Assembly: GCA_028822935.1 (NCBI GenBank)
Contig: JAPKCM010000005.1
Span: 37,584-101,583 of the forward strand
Source of the DNA: Akkermansiaceae bacterium
GTDB lineage: Bacteria; Verrucomicrobiota; Verrucomicrobiia; Verrucomicrobiales; Akkermansiaceae
Length of the DNA stretch: 64,000 nucleotides
Direction: 5' to 3'
The notes beneath the pieces are model-generated. The model was not told where the DNA came from and searched no databases. It was given only the letters and a program-made list of their open reading frames with translations. The position numbers and the translations under genes are program-made. Of this stretch, positions 9,788-19,307 are shown in pieces. Position 1 is the first letter of the stretch; each line of letters begins with the position of its first letter.

Positions 9788-11133
9788 GACGAACATCACG
9801 ACGTGACTTCCTTCGCGGCTTCGGCGGTGCCGCCTTGGCCCTCCCATGGCTGGAAAGTATCGCGGCTCCCGTTAAATCCGCTCAAGTGGCCAAACGGATG
9901 GCACATTTTTACGTCCCCATCGGAGTGGTGCGCCGTGGCTTTTTCCCGGGAGAAGCGGATGACATCATCCCAAAAGGGAATCTCGGAAACGTGATGAAGT
10001 CTCTGGGAAAACAGAACCCAAACTACTCCGTCTCGAAGCTCGATCGCCTGACGCCCACGATGCAACCCTTGGAAGCCTTCAAGGATCAGATCAACCTCAT
10101 CACCGGAATGGACCGGACCTTCCAGCAGGGAACCGATGTCCACGCCCAGTGCGCATCCTGCTACCTTAGCAGTGCCCCTCCCTACACCATCAAGGGAACC
10201 GCCTGGCCTCTCGATCGAACCCTCGATCATCTGGTCGCCGATGTCGTGGGCCAGAAAACCCCTTTCCCCACCTTAGAGTTCAGCTGCAACAGCCACCAGG
10301 ACAACAAGGAATCGATCTACTTCGATAACATCTCTTGGTACGGCACCGGACACGTCGCACCCTCGCTTCGCGATCCTCGTAAAATGTATCATCGTTTGTT
10401 TTCAACCCGAGAAATCGAGAAATACCGTGATGTCACCGATTTGGTTCTCGAAGATGCCCGCTCCCTAAAACGCGATCTCGGTTACGAAGACGGGCAGAAA
10501 TTTGCCGAGTATTTCGACTCCATCCGCGCCATCGAAACGCAAATGGATCGCCTCGAAAAAATGAAAAAAGAGCTCGCAAAAGTGACCTTCGATGAACCCC
10601 CGGAAGCCTACTTACCCCGTGGAGAATACATCCGCCTAATGGGCGACCTCATGCTCGTCGCTCTGCAAACCGGCCTCACCAATGTCACCACCTTCATGGT
10701 CGGTCCCGAACGATGGGACACGCCCTACAAATTTGAAGGCCTCTTTGATAAACCAAAGAGCCACCATCAGATGTCGCACAATCAAACGAAGATGATCGAT
10801 GACCTCCTGAAGGTCGACCGCTTCCACATGGAGCAATACACCTATCTCCTCGAAAAAATGGCCGCGATGAAGGAAGCCGATGGCACCTCGCTCTTGGACA
10901 ACACCCTCTTCACTTACGGCTCCGGTCTCGGTGATGGTTCGACCCACCAATACAACGACCTCCCGATCATCGTCGCCGGTGGTGGCGCTTCCACGAAGTC
11001 AGGTCAGCACATCAACATGGCCGAAGGCACCCCGCTCGCCAACCTCTGGCTCACCCAAGCGCGCATGATGGGCGTCGAGACAAAGCGCTTCGCCGATAGC
11101 ACCGCCGAAATTGGTGCTATAAAAACAGGCTAA
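9784..11133 (+). CDS. DUF1552 family protein, Tat-exported
   Basis: The N-terminus RRTSRRDFLRG followed by a hydrophobic Ala-rich stretch is a twin-arginine signal. The remainder is the DUF1552 family (length near the usual 440-450), with conserved segments GMDRTFQQGTDVHAQC and LFTYGSGLGDGSTHQYNDLP. The family belongs to the alkaline-phosphatase-like DUF1501/1552 group and nearly always sits beside DUF1592 proteins; the reaction is unknown. The gene is coupled by a 4-nt overlap to the upstream gene. Its TAA stop directly abuts the stop of the opposite-strand sulfatase. Confidence 0.92.
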   Translation: MRRTSRRDFLRGFGGAALALPWLESIAAPVKSAQVAKRMAHFYVPIGVVRRGFFPGEADDIIPKGNLGNVMKSLGKQNPNYSVSKLDRLTPTMQPLEAFKDQINLITGMDRTFQQGTDVHAQCASCYLSSAPPYTIKGTAWPLDRTLDHLVADVVGQKTPFPTLEFSCNSHQDNKESIYFDNISWYGTGHVAPSLRDPRKMYHRLFSTREIEKYRDVTDLVLEDARSLKRDLGYEDGQKFAEYFDSIRAIETQMDRLEKMKKELAKVTFDEPPEAYLPRGEYIRLMGDLMLVALQTGLTNVTTFMVGPERWDTPYKFEGLFDKPKSHHQMSHNQTKMIDDLLKVDRFHMEQYTYLLEKMAAMKEADGTSLLDNTLFTYGSGLGDGSTHQYNDLPIIVAGGGASTKSGQHINMAEGTPLANLWLTQARMMGVETKRFADSTAEIGAIKTG

Positions 11134-12624
11134 TTATGGCGCGGCCAAACCCTTCTTCACCATTTCTTCCTTCGATAACCGTGGCCGTACGCGAGCCGGA
11201 GTAGGAAGTCCCGTGCTCCGATCAAATTCATCCGCCGTCCTCAATTCCGGAACATAATCGCCGGTCTCTTTGATCCACGTATCCAGTTCCCCTCTCAACT
11301 TTTTCAACACCTCCGCATGCGCCGGATCATCAATGAGATTCATCGTCTCATGAATATCCTTCGAGGCATGATATAATTCTTCCTTCGGTCGCGGATTCAC
11401 AAAATAAACCGACTGTACCGCCGCCAACTTTCCTTCCGTATGAAGCTTGATCATCGCTTGAAAGGTCGGTGAACGCACCCCATCCGCCGATGGCGTCAGT
11501 GCCAAATCAGGATAGGAATTACGAATATACTTAAACTCTTTGTTCCGCACCGCACGTGAGTGCGCCTCGTAGTCGTGCCAATTCTGTTCGGCGATCACGA
11601 CGTCCCGAATCTTCGCCTTCGGGTCCTTCAAGATCGGGAGAAAGCTCTTTCCCTGAAAAGAAATTCCCACTTCAAGATGGGCCAACTTTAAAAAGGTAGG
11701 CGCTAGATCGAGCGAACTCACCAAGCTCTTCGTCTGAACCCCGGCTTTCACCTTCGCCGGCCAGCGCACAATGAAGGGCGTCTTGATTCCCGAGTCATAA
11801 ATCGACGTCTTATCCCGCGGAAAAGGCCGCCCATTATCAGACATAAAAACGACCATCGTCTCCTCCTCAACCTTCTGCGCCGCAAGCTCCTTCATCACGA
11901 GCCCGACATATTTATCGAGCCGGCGAATCTCATCGTAGTAAAGCGCATAGTCCTTACGAACTTCCGGCGTGTCCAAATGGTAGGGCGCCAAGCGCACCTT
12001 CGCCAGGTCCGTCCCATTCGGAATGATGTTCTCGTGATAAGGTCGATGCGGATCAAGCGCAGCCAACCAAAGAAAAAAGGGCTTCTCTTTCGGCCGATCT
12101 TTCAAAAGAGGAACCCACTCCGTGCAACCAGACTGCGCTTCACCTTCCATCGTCTCGATGAATTTTCCCTTCTGACCTTCAGCTCCCGTCGGTAGCTGGA
12201 AACCAGAGGTGTCCGTTTCACGAATGACATCAAAGCGATCTCGCGCCGCATCTCCAAGGTGCCATTTTCCCGCCGCTGCCGTCCAATAGCCCGCCGCCTT
12301 GAGCTTTTCCACAAAGGTCACTTGATTCGCTGGTAGCGGCCAGTGGAGTTCCTCCGCATGCGTGTTGTGAGGATAGCGCCCCGTGATGATCGAGCAGCGC
12401 GATGGTGAACAAGACGACGCCGTCAAAAAGGCATTATGAAACAACATCCCTTCACCCGCCAAGCGATCGATGTTCGGCGTCGAGACATTCGGATTCCCAT
12501 AAACTCCCGAATCATCCCAAGCCATGTCATCAGCAATAATAAGCACAATATTCGGCGCGGCCTGCACGGCTCCAACGACAAGCAAAAATAGTAACAGGAT
12601 CACGGCGTTCATCTCCAGAAGCAT
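11134..12624 (-). CDS. Sulfatase (formylglycine-dependent)
   Basis: The signal peptide ends VGAVQA, then APNIVLIIADDMAWDD carries the metal-binding Asp pair. CSPSR within SSCSPSRCSIITG is the formylglycine motif. GKWHLGD and MSDNGRPF (Asp-Asn metal ligands) are also present. It hydrolyses sulfate esters, probably of polysaccharides, in the periplasm or outside the cell. A longer frame reaches 12717, but ATG 12624 or 12612 puts the signal peptide at the N-terminus, so I take 12624. It is convergent with DUF1552 with no spacer. A separate formylglycine-generating enzyme would be needed; none is seen in the window. Confidence 0.9.
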   Translation of the reverse strand: MLLEMNAVILLLFLLVVGAVQAAPNIVLIIADDMAWDDSGVYGNPNVSTPNIDRLAGEGMLFHNAFLTASSCSPSRCSIITGRYPHNTHAEELHWPLPANQVTFVEKLKAAGYWTAAAGKWHLGDAARDRFDVIRETDTSGFQLPTGAEGQKGKFIETMEGEAQSGCTEWVPLLKDRPKEKPFFLWLAALDPHRPYHENIIPNGTDLAKVRLAPYHLDTPEVRKDYALYYDEIRRLDKYVGLVMKELAAQKVEEETMVVFMSDNGRPFPRDKTSIYDSGIKTPFIVRWPAKVKAGVQTKSLVSSLDLAPTFLKLAHLEVGISFQGKSFLPILKDPKAKIRDVVIAEQNWHDYEAHSRAVRNKEFKYIRNSYPDLALTPSADGVRSPTFQAMIKLHTEGKLAAVQSVYFVNPRPKEELYHASKDIHETMNLIDDPAHAEVLKKLRGELDTWIKETGDYVPELRTADEFDRSTGLPTPARVRPRLSKEEMVKKGLAAP

Positions 12625-12935
12625 AAGAAAGCCAACGACAGACTCAATCCTCACTTTTCCCCAATCCCCAGCGGGGCTCCACACGAGAACTAAGTTGGGC
12701 GATACGGTGATCGCCACTCCTTGGCGCTAACGCAGACCCAGAGGCCTCAAGGAGCGGCAGCCGGAACGAAGTGTAGATAGGAAGACAATAGAATCCTAAT
12801 TTTCTAAAGTTGTCCGGCTCTATACTTGGGGAAACGGCCTTTCTCTAATTATAAGAGTCCACTTCAAAAGAACACTTTGAGAAATTCGGACCTTTCCTGC
12901 GTGTCAAAAATTCGTATGTTAGTGGGTGATCACTC

Positions 12936-13616
12936 ATGAACGCCAAACTGAAGATCCACCTACGCATTTTTGCTGCCTTGGTCATCGTAACTGCCATTAT
13001 CTACTACGTCAGCTCCGCACCACCCACCGAGGAAAAGGAATATCTCGACGATGACTTTAAGGTGCTGGAAGAAATGAGAGACGACAGCTCTCATTTCTTG
13101 GGAACGATTAAATCCACCGCGATTCCTTTCGTCATCACGCTTCTTTACGGATCTTATCTCGCTTACACCTTTGCCTTTCCCTACTTCGCGGAAAGAATGT
13201 CCGACAGCGTTTACGAGCCTCACAATCTTGAAGCCGATGACCTCCTCTTTCAGGCGCAAAAAGAAGTCACTGAGGGAGATTATGCCCAAGCCATCGCCAA
13301 CTATCGTGAACTCCTAAAGCGCGACCATTCCGATAGCAAAGCAGTAATGCAAATCGCAAAAATCCAACGCAAGCATCTCGAAAAATCCCGTCAAGCCGCC
13401 GATGGCCTTCAACAAGCTCTCGATAGTCGTGAATGGACCCAAGACGAAACGACAAAAATGCTTTCCTATATCGCCGAGATCTACGAAGTCGATTTTTGCG
13501 ACCACATTCAAGCCATCCGTATCCTGGAGGGCATTATCAAAGATTTCCCTGATTCCCGCTACGCTGCGAATGCCACCTCGAAGATTAAGGAGTTCGATAA
13601 ACTTTCACAGGGATAG
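12936..13616 (+). CDS. Membrane-anchored TPR protein
   Basis: Two hydrophobic segments (about residues 8-26 and 62-84) flank a short acidic loop. A cytosolic or periplasmic helical region of TPR-like repeats follows (about 100-220; A..G.Y..A..NY.ELLKRD and QAIRILEGIIKDFPDS). TPR regions mediate protein-protein contacts; the partner is unknown. GTGGGTGA lies just upstream of the ATG as a weak ribosome-binding candidate. It is a single-gene unit between two short intergenic stretches. Confidence 0.75.
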   Translation: MNAKLKIHLRIFAALVIVTAIIYYVSSAPPTEEKEYLDDDFKVLEEMRDDSSHFLGTIKSTAIPFVITLLYGSYLAYTFAFPYFAERMSDSVYEPHNLEADDLLFQAQKEVTEGDYAQAIANYRELLKRDHSDSKAVMQIAKIQRKHLEKSRQAADGLQQALDSREWTQDETTKMLSYIAEIYEVDFCDHIQAIRILEGIIKDFPDSRYAANATSKIKEFDKLSQG

Positions 13617-13789
13617 TCTAAGCGAAAGGCGTTCGATCCCCCGGGAGATCCCCGGAGAACCTGCTTGGTGGTCAATCCACCGCACTCTGAACGCACCTTA
13701 ACTTTCCAAACAATTGCTTACAAAGAGAAGCTGCCAGACTTGAGACTTGCCTGTTTGTGCTTCCCGGAATTTGTGTAAAGATTGCCCAC

Positions 13790-13975
13790 ATGAGCGATCA
13801 AGCTGACAAAGAAATCACCCTCGAAGCCGGAACCCACTGGATGTGCACCTGCGCAAAATCTTCCAACTCTCCCTTCTGCGACGGATCGCATAAAGGATCA
13901 GGAGCGGCCCCGGAAAAATTGATCCTCGAAGAAGCCACCGTCATCCCGGTGAAGCGATCTCCTACTACAGAATAG
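13790..13975 (+). CDS. CDGSH iron-sulfur domain protein
   Basis: This 61-residue protein carries CTCAKSSNSPFCDGSH, which matches the CxCx6PxCDGxH iron-sulfur signature (three Cys and one His bind a 2Fe-2S cluster). The frame extends to GTG 13757, but ATG 13790 starts at the conserved N-terminus (MSDQADKEITLEAG), so I choose it. The family acts in redox or iron-sulfur handling; the partner here is unknown. It stands alone, with no operon partner within 150 nt on its strand. Confidence 0.88.
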   Translation: MSDQADKEITLEAGTHWMCTCAKSSNSPFCDGSHKGSGAAPEKLILEEATVIPVKRSPTTE

Positions 13976-14307
13976 TCAGGAAGTACTACGTTGTGAACGG
14001 TAGCAGTAGGAAATTACTTCGACCACTCCCACGATCAGGATAATCGATTCTCAACACACCGGGCTGGAACATCCTCAGTCCAATATTTCGACTCCGATGG
14101 TGCAAAACACGATCTCGGAAAAGCCACCGTGACCAAGCGCTATGCGAGAAGCTCCAATCCTTCTTCTCGACACCCGGCGACAGGCTTCCCATCCAGCCCT
14201 TGTCAAACTGCCTCAACAACCCCGCCACTTATTTCAGCCTGATTCTTTGCAACGTTGACGGCCTCAGTCGGATCACCCTTTGAAAGGGCATTCCCTCTAT
14301 CCGCTCA
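13976..14307. other. Gene-free stretch, possible decayed reading frame
   Basis: No confident gene is present. On the plus strand, about 14000-14240 reads as an open stretch (NYFDHSHDQDN..., HDLGKATVTKRYA) ending in a stop, which could be a coding remnant. The opposite-strand 80-residue frame looks like its shadow. No RNA gene or strong terminator is seen. Confidence 0.3.
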
Positions 14308-15687
14308 CTACAACTCCTCCTGAATATCCTCCAACGGGTAGGACCAGATTTCAGATAAGGTCGGGTGATACCAATGCACCCGGAGCAGGTCCGTGACCGA
14401 AGCTTTTAAAGTCACCCCAACCGCGATCGAGTGAATCAACTCGCCCCCATCTTTCCCGACGCACTCGGCCCCCAGGATCACTCCGTTCCGATCTGCGAAG
14501 ACTTTCACGTAGCCGCGCTTCGCTTCCATGAGGATGGATTTGCCGTGGTCATCGAAAGGATAATCCGCTGAAAGATAGTCGATCCCGCGCTCCTTGAGCT
14601 GCTTCTCGCTTAAACCCACCGTTCCGATTTGCGGGTCGGTAAAGACGACCCCCAGAAGAGTGTCGTAATTGACAGCCTCGCCGTGGCGGTCAGTGGCCTT
14701 CCGGGCAGCCAGCTCGCCTTGGAGGATCGCGATGTGGACGATCTCATGGGGCCCGGCGACGTCCCCGCTCGCCCAGATCTTGGGATTGCTCGTCTGCTGG
14801 AAATCATCGCAGTCAATGTGGCCACTCCTTTTGAGTTCCACCCCGGCTTTGTCCAATCCGAGTCCCTGCGTGTTAGGGCGGCGGCCGAGCGCATTGAGGA
14901 GATGAGGCGCGGTCACCTCGATCACTTCGCCGTCATGCTCAAAGGTCACCTTGAAACCCTCAGCGCCATGGCTGACCTCCTTGAGGCCCGTTTTAGTATA
15001 AAGCTGGATGCCTTCGGCCCGAAATTGCTCTTCGATCACTTCCGAGGCTTCCTTTGAAAAGTCGGTGAGGATGTGCTCGCTGCGCTGAATCTGGATCACT
15101 TCCGTCCCCACACGTTTGAGAAATTGCGTGAGCTCACAGGCCACGATTCCACCGCCGAGCACGATCACTTTTTCCGGAAGGAAATCGAGGTCGAGCACCT
15201 CATCGCTCGTCCAGCAAGGCACCTCGGCTAGACCGGGAATAGGCGGAGTCGATGCCACCGAACCCGTCGCCACCATGAAGTTCTTCGCCCGCAAGCGTCG
15301 GCCATCGGTCAGTTCGACGGTATTTTCATCGATGAAAGTCGCGCGATCCCGGAAAAGAGTGAAGCGATCGCTCTCAAGCTGGCCTTGGCGATATTCCGAG
15401 AACTCCCCGATCGTCTCCAGCTTCCGTTGATGAAGAGCCGCGAGATCTGCCCGCGCTTCCGGGATTTTGAGACCAAATTTCTCGCCTTGCTGCGCCAAAT
15501 GAAGGACTTCCGCCGAATAAATCAACGTTTTTGACGGCATGCAGCCTCGCAGAATGCACAATCCACCCAACTCTTCGGCCCCATCGATGATCGCCACCCG
15601 ATCCAGCACTTCCCGGGCCGTCCGCGCCGCGGCATAGCCTCCGCTTCCTCCGCCGATCACGATGTAATCGAATTCTTCAATCTCCAT
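14308..15687 (-). CDS. Pyridine nucleotide-disulfide oxidoreductase (Lpd/MerA-like)
   Basis: It has an FAD-binding GGGSGGYAAA (residues 12-21), a redox-active disulfide C44/C49 in GGLCILRGCMPSKTL, an NAD(P)-binding VLGGGIVACE near 175, and a C-terminal dimerisation domain with HPTLSE that supplies the catalytic His/Glu. At 459 residues it fits class I flavin disulfide reductases. GCMPSKTL resembles the mercuric-reductase/soluble transhydrogenase-like branch as much as true dihydrolipoamide dehydrogenase. It is not beside the E2 gene at 61 kb, so a role as pyruvate dehydrogenase E3 is possible but unproven. It is divergent from the DUF1080 gene (64-nt spacer). Confidence 0.87.
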   Translation of the reverse strand: MEIEEFDYIVIGGGSGGYAAARTAREVLDRVAIIDGAEELGGLCILRGCMPSKTLIYSAEVLHLAQQGEKFGLKIPEARADLAALHQRKLETIGEFSEYRQGQLESDRFTLFRDRATFIDENTVELTDGRRLRAKNFMVATGSVASTPPIPGLAEVPCWTSDEVLDLDFLPEKVIVLGGGIVACELTQFLKRVGTEVIQIQRSEHILTDFSKEASEVIEEQFRAEGIQLYTKTGLKEVSHGAEGFKVTFEHDGEVIEVTAPHLLNALGRRPNTQGLGLDKAGVELKRSGHIDCDDFQQTSNPKIWASGDVAGPHEIVHIAILQGELAARKATDRHGEAVNYDTLLGVVFTDPQIGTVGLSEKQLKERGIDYLSADYPFDDHGKSILMEAKRGYVKVFADRNGVILGAECVGKDGGELIHSIAVGVTLKASVTDLLRVHWYHPTLSEIWSYPLEDIQEEL

Positions 15688-15751
15688 GAGAAGAGCATCC
15701 TACAATTTACTGCCGTGACAATCGAATTGATGCTATGTTCCCAGGGTAACG

Positions 15752-16426
15752 ATGAAAATGCTTCTTCTTTCCGCCCTTTTACTCTCCCCCCTCATGGCTG
15801 CGCCTGAGGGATTCACTTCGATCTTCAATGCTAAAGATTTCTCCGGCTGGTGGGGAGCGGCGACCGAAGATCCCGCAAAGTATTTGGCGCTTGCGCCAGA
15901 AAAACTGGCCGCAAAAAAGAAAACAAGCCTCGAGAACATCGCCAAGCACTGGCAGGTCAAAGACGGCATCATCCACAACGACGGCCACGGTCTCTTTCTC
16001 ACCACCGAGAAAAACTACGCCGACTTTGAGCTCCAGCTCGAATACAAGCTCGCCCCGAAAGCCGATAGCGGCATTTACCTCCGCGGCATTCCTCAAGTTC
16101 AGCTCTGGGACACCACCGAAGCCGGTGGCTCCTGGAAACACGGGGCCAAGAAAGGCTCGGGCGGACTCTGGAACAACCCGAAGGGAGCCCCAGGAAAAGA
16201 CCCTCTGGTGCATGCCGACAGCCCCGTGGGCGAATGGAACAAAATGACCGTCAAACTTGTTGGTGAGAAGGTCACCGTCATTCTCAATGGCAAAACAGTG
16301 GTCGATGACGCCACCCTTTCGAACTACTTCGACCGCAAAGGCGGCCTCCCTCCAAAAGGCCCGATCCAACTCCAGACCCACGGCGCGCCCGTGGAGTGGC
16401 GGAACATTTTCGTGAAGGAACTTTAG
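15752..16426 (+). CDS. DUF1080 (3-keto-disaccharide hydrolase-type) secreted protein
   Basis: A signal peptide (MKMLLLSALLLSPLMAA) precedes one DUF1080 jelly-roll domain: FTSIFNAKDFSGWW, ADSGIYLRGIPQVQLWD, GEWNKMTVKLVGEKVTVILN and GPIQLQTHG. Members are abundant in PVC and Bacteroidota bacteria, and some hydrolyse 3-keto-glycosides. Activity of this one is inferred only. Length (224) is normal. An inverted-repeat element lies just downstream. Confidence 0.9.
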   Translation: MKMLLLSALLLSPLMAAPEGFTSIFNAKDFSGWWGAATEDPAKYLALAPEKLAAKKKTSLENIAKHWQVKDGIIHNDGHGLFLTTEKNYADFELQLEYKLAPKADSGIYLRGIPQVQLWDTTEAGGSWKHGAKKGSGGLWNNPKGAPGKDPLVHADSPVGEWNKMTVKLVGEKVTVILNGKTVVDDATLSNYFDRKGGLPPKGPIQLQTHGAPVEWRNIFVKEL

Positions 16427-16451
16427 TTTCTCTCTCTCGAGACGCGCCAGC

Positions 16452-16545
16452 GAGAAGAGCAGTAGCGCCCTTGCCGCTGATCCGCGAGGAACCAGTTCAC
16501 ATTGATTCCCCAAGGTCCTCGCGGATCAGCCGCGATCGCTCCTCC
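16452..16545. repeat. REP-like inverted repeat element
   Basis: Perfect 15-bp arms lie at 16476-16490 (gctgatccgcgagga) and 16516-16530 (its reverse complement), around a 25-nt loop. The left flank agcagtagcgcccttgccgc resembles the left arm of the element at 40288. It could act as a transcription-ending hairpin for the DUF1080 gene, but no T-run follows. Confidence 0.65.
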
Positions 16546-16659
16546 CATCGGAAGAGCTAATTCTCGCCCCCCTTCTTAGAATTTTCTGAGAAGATCACCC
16601 GCTATAGCATCGCCAGCCCTATGGTTGCTGGGGTACCATATGAGTTACACCTCACTATT

Positions 16660-17331
16660 ATGATCCCACATCTAACCTCCGCATGCCGGGCCCTGGTCAC
16701 AGGGCTTCTCGCCTTTTTTCTGCTGCAATCCCAAGTGATCGCCGCTGAAAAGCTCGTCGAACAAGTCGACCTCCATGATGAACCTCTCTCAGAGGTCGCC
16801 GACTACCTGCGAAAGGTCAGCGCCGATCTGAGCGGGGGAAAAGGACGCAATGTCCTCCTCGACCCCAAGGTCGACCCCAACATCAAGATCACTCTCTCGC
16901 TTCAAAAAGTCTCCCTCAGCACCGTCTTAGGATACGTCGCGGAAGTGAGCGGACTCGACTACCGCGTCGATAAGCACGCCATCGTCTTCACCCATCGCCG
17001 GGGACCGAATGCCCGCAGCCTTCCCGGTCTCCGCCGGATGTCTGTTTGGGTTTCGAAGCGAATCCAAGCGGTGCGATTTAAGGAAATCGACTTCCACAAA
17101 GAACCTCTCAGCGATGTCGCAGCCTTTCTCGCCAAGCGCAGCCTCGAACTAGATCCTGAGAAAAAAGGCGTGAACATCGTGCTCTCCAAGGGCGTCGATC
17201 CCACCACCTTAATCACCTTGAAACTGAGCGATGTCCCGATGACCAGCATCCTCAAATACGTCTCCGGAGCCACCGACCTCCGCATCCGCGTGGATGGCAA
17301 TGCCGTCGTCTTTCTACCTTCGAAAAAATAG
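16660..17331 (+). CDS. Tandem STN-like (secretin/TonB N-terminal) protein
   Basis: A signal peptide (LLAFFLLQSQVIAA) is followed by two copies of a short alpha/beta unit: about 30-108 (VDLHDEPLSEVADYLRKVS ... ITLSLQKVSLSTVLGYVAEVSGLDYRVDKHAIVF) and about 140-222 (IDFHKEPLSDVAAFLAKRS ... ITLKLSDVPMTSILKYVSGATDLRIRVDGNAVVF). These resemble STN domains that precede secretin channels or TonB receptors, but no channel domain follows. ATG 16660 is preferred over the upstream ATG 16621 because it places the signal peptide at the N-terminus. Periplasmic location is inferred. The coding-like frame continues after the TAG. Confidence 0.7.
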   Translation: MIPHLTSACRALVTGLLAFFLLQSQVIAAEKLVEQVDLHDEPLSEVADYLRKVSADLSGGKGRNVLLDPKVDPNIKITLSLQKVSLSTVLGYVAEVSGLDYRVDKHAIVFTHRRGPNARSLPGLRRMSVWVSKRIQAVRFKEIDFHKEPLSDVAAFLAKRSLELDPEKKGVNIVLSKGVDPTTLITLKLSDVPMTSILKYVSGATDLRIRVDGNAVVFLPSKK

Positions 17332-17493
17332 CCGTTCTCGCTTCCGATCAAGGAATGGCAAATCACCTTGCCCGCCGAGGCTCTATCCAAGTATTCCATA
17401 GGGGTGAATTCGGAAGGTCGTTTTGAAGGAAAGAGCGTCTTGTTGGGGGAGGCTCGACTCCTCCCCGACTTGTCTCCGGGGTTAAAATCCTGA
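17332..17493 (+). pseudogene. In-frame coding-like extension after the TAG of the STN gene
   Basis: Directly after the stop, the same frame stays open for 53 codons to TGA 17491. It reads PFSLPIKEWQITLPAEAL and then GVNSEGRFEGKSVLLGEARL. It may be a lost third unit or C-terminus, a readthrough extension, or chance. Confidence 0.35.
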
Positions 17494-17622
17494 ATTCCAT
17501 CCACTAATACTACTCCGGAGCTTTGGACCTCTGTCCCTTCAGGACCAAGAAGGGAACGCAGGATGAAGTGGAGAACTTGGGTTCCGCTAGCAGTGGCTCT
17601 GGCTTTGCACGCCCTACTCATA

Positions 17623-17651
17623 AAAAAGGCGACCCTTTTGGGGACGCCTTT
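17623..17651 (-). terminator. Rho-independent terminator of the PQQ operon
   Basis: The stem 17629-17636 pairs with 17641-17648 (one mismatch) around a TTTT loop on the plus strand. Read on the minus strand it is followed by six T (17628-17623). It lies 20 nt after the stop of the 534-aa PQQ-propeller gene. Confidence 0.8.
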
Positions 17652-17670
17652 GATCTAAAAAAAGGCAACT

Positions 17671-19275
17671 CTACTTCTTCCCGATCGCGTAGATGTGGGT
17701 CTGGGTCGCGATGTAGACGGTGTTGTTCGCCACCATCGCGCTGGAGTAAATCGGCGCAGGAAATTCGATGAGAGCGAGTTGCTCGAGTTCCTTGCCCGCC
17801 TTCAAAATGTGCAGCTCGCCATCTTCCGTTCCCAACCAGACTTTGCCATCGGCCACGAGGGTTGAACCCCAAATGCGGGACTGGGTTTCGTGCACCCAGT
17901 ATTGCTTCCCGGTCTTGGCATCGTAACAGTGAATGTCGCCATCGTATTCTGCTGCGTAGACGAGTCCGTCCGCCACGCTCATGGTGGAAATGGAGCGACC
18001 GATTTCTTTCGAGCTCCAGACTGTCTTTCCATCTGCGCCAATACAAGTGATCAAGCCGACGCCGTCGCCGTGCTCAGGATCTTGGCCGATCATGGTGTAA
18101 ACAAGACCATCATAAATAACGGTCGTGCCGATCACCTCACTGGGGCCCGCGTAGGTGGCATACTTGATGGGCTTGCCATCCTTCTCACGATACTCGGCTG
18201 GGTTGCAATTATGACGCCAGAGTTCTTTTAAAATCCCAAAGCCTTCCTCATCAGGAACAGGCGTGGGCTCAAAGGCGTAAACAAATCCGTCTCCACCACC
18301 CCAGACGATCGCGTCTTTTCCACCAATCTTTCCGTGAGCGGGCGAAGACCAACTCGCGTGAAGCACGCGGGACGAAACTCCAGCGGCTTCCTCGCCAACC
18401 AGTTCTCCGCTCTTCTTATCGAGCGCGACCAAGGATGGTGCACCTTCGTTTGGAATATTGGTGTGGGACCAATCAACTCCATTGGAAGTCGAGGTGAAAA
18501 GCATGTCGCCCACCAAGACCGGCGAGCAGGACGAAACGTTGTGCGGGAAGATTCCCAGCTCAGCACGCATGTCGTAAACCCAAATGATGTCGGCGGTCTT
18601 GTCCCCGATTGCGACAGGCTCGCCATCGGTCGAGGAATACTTTGCTTCGTCCTTGAAAGGACCGTCGTTGCCATTGGCCATGCCATTGACATCGAGGCAA
18701 ATCACTTCGCCGCGGTTCGTGACGAGCCACATGCGGTCGCCTTCCACTGCGGGAGACGAGCAGAGGCCGACGTATTCCCAGTCGCTCACCTTACCGGCAC
18801 CGAGCTTGGGAATGACGAGCTGCCAGAGATATTCGCCGGTCTTCTCGTCGAGCGCCATGAGGACACCGCGGTCACCCTGCTGCTTCTCATCGCGCGGAGA
18901 TTCGTTGTTCGTGCCAACATAAACGCGGCCTCCTGCGACCACGGTATTTCCGTAGGCCTGGGATCCGAGCTTGGCGGCCCATTTGATATTCTTGGACTCG
19001 TCGAGGAGGGCGGCTTCGGTATCGTCGTCGAGCTCTCCAGGGAGAATGTCGACAGGGAGATCCCTGGCATTACCAACCATGTTGCGGGTGCCGTCACGGC
19101 CCCACATAGGCCATTCTTTCGTGCTTTCAAAAGCGGCTGTTCCGCTGGCCTTGGTCTCGACCTTGGCAGTTGGTTCTTCGCTTTTTTCGGCAGGTGCCGC
19201 TTTCGCGTCAGGTGTCTCCTTACAGGAAACAAGAAGAGTGAGTCCGGTAAAAAGGAGTCCGGTAGAGGTTTTCAT
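17671..19275 (-). CDS. PQQ-like beta-propeller lipoprotein
   Basis: The N-terminus has a lipobox ending LLVSC18, so a membrane lipoprotein is predicted. A Glu/Ala/Lys-rich linker (to about 45) precedes repeated PQQ/BamB-type blades: GNTVVAGGRVYVGTN, LMALDEKTGEYLWQL, VYAAEYDGDIHCYDAKTGK and GKVWLGTEDGELHIL. This family contains quinoprotein dehydrogenases and non-enzymatic scaffolds; I see no clear PQQ-ligand set, so enzymatic activity is open. It is second in a two-gene operon, 32 nt after the 760-aa propeller gene, and ends at a strong terminator. Confidence 0.85.
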   Translation of the reverse strand: MKTSTGLLFTGLTLLVSCKETPDAKAAPAEKSEEPTAKVETKASGTAAFESTKEWPMWGRDGTRNMVGNARDLPVDILPGELDDDTEAALLDESKNIKWAAKLGSQAYGNTVVAGGRVYVGTNNESPRDEKQQGDRGVLMALDEKTGEYLWQLVIPKLGAGKVSDWEYVGLCSSPAVEGDRMWLVTNRGEVICLDVNGMANGNDGPFKDEAKYSSTDGEPVAIGDKTADIIWVYDMRAELGIFPHNVSSCSPVLVGDMLFTSTSNGVDWSHTNIPNEGAPSLVALDKKSGELVGEEAAGVSSRVLHASWSSPAHGKIGGKDAIVWGGGDGFVYAFEPTPVPDEEGFGILKELWRHNCNPAEYREKDGKPIKYATYAGPSEVIGTTVIYDGLVYTMIGQDPEHGDGVGLITCIGADGKTVWSSKEIGRSISTMSVADGLVYAAEYDGDIHCYDAKTGKQYWVHETQSRIWGSTLVADGKVWLGTEDGELHILKAGKELEQLALIEFPAPIYSSAMVANNTVYIATQTHIYAIGKK

Positions 19276-19307
19276 AGCGATGTAGTTTTGAGAGTTGAGG
19301 CGAAGAA

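Noticed and set aside
14308..15687. E3 subunit of the pyruvate dehydrogenase complex
   Set aside because: The disulfide reductase is 46 kb from the E2 gene and its motif GCMPSKTL is also typical of other flavin disulfide reductases; assignment left general.
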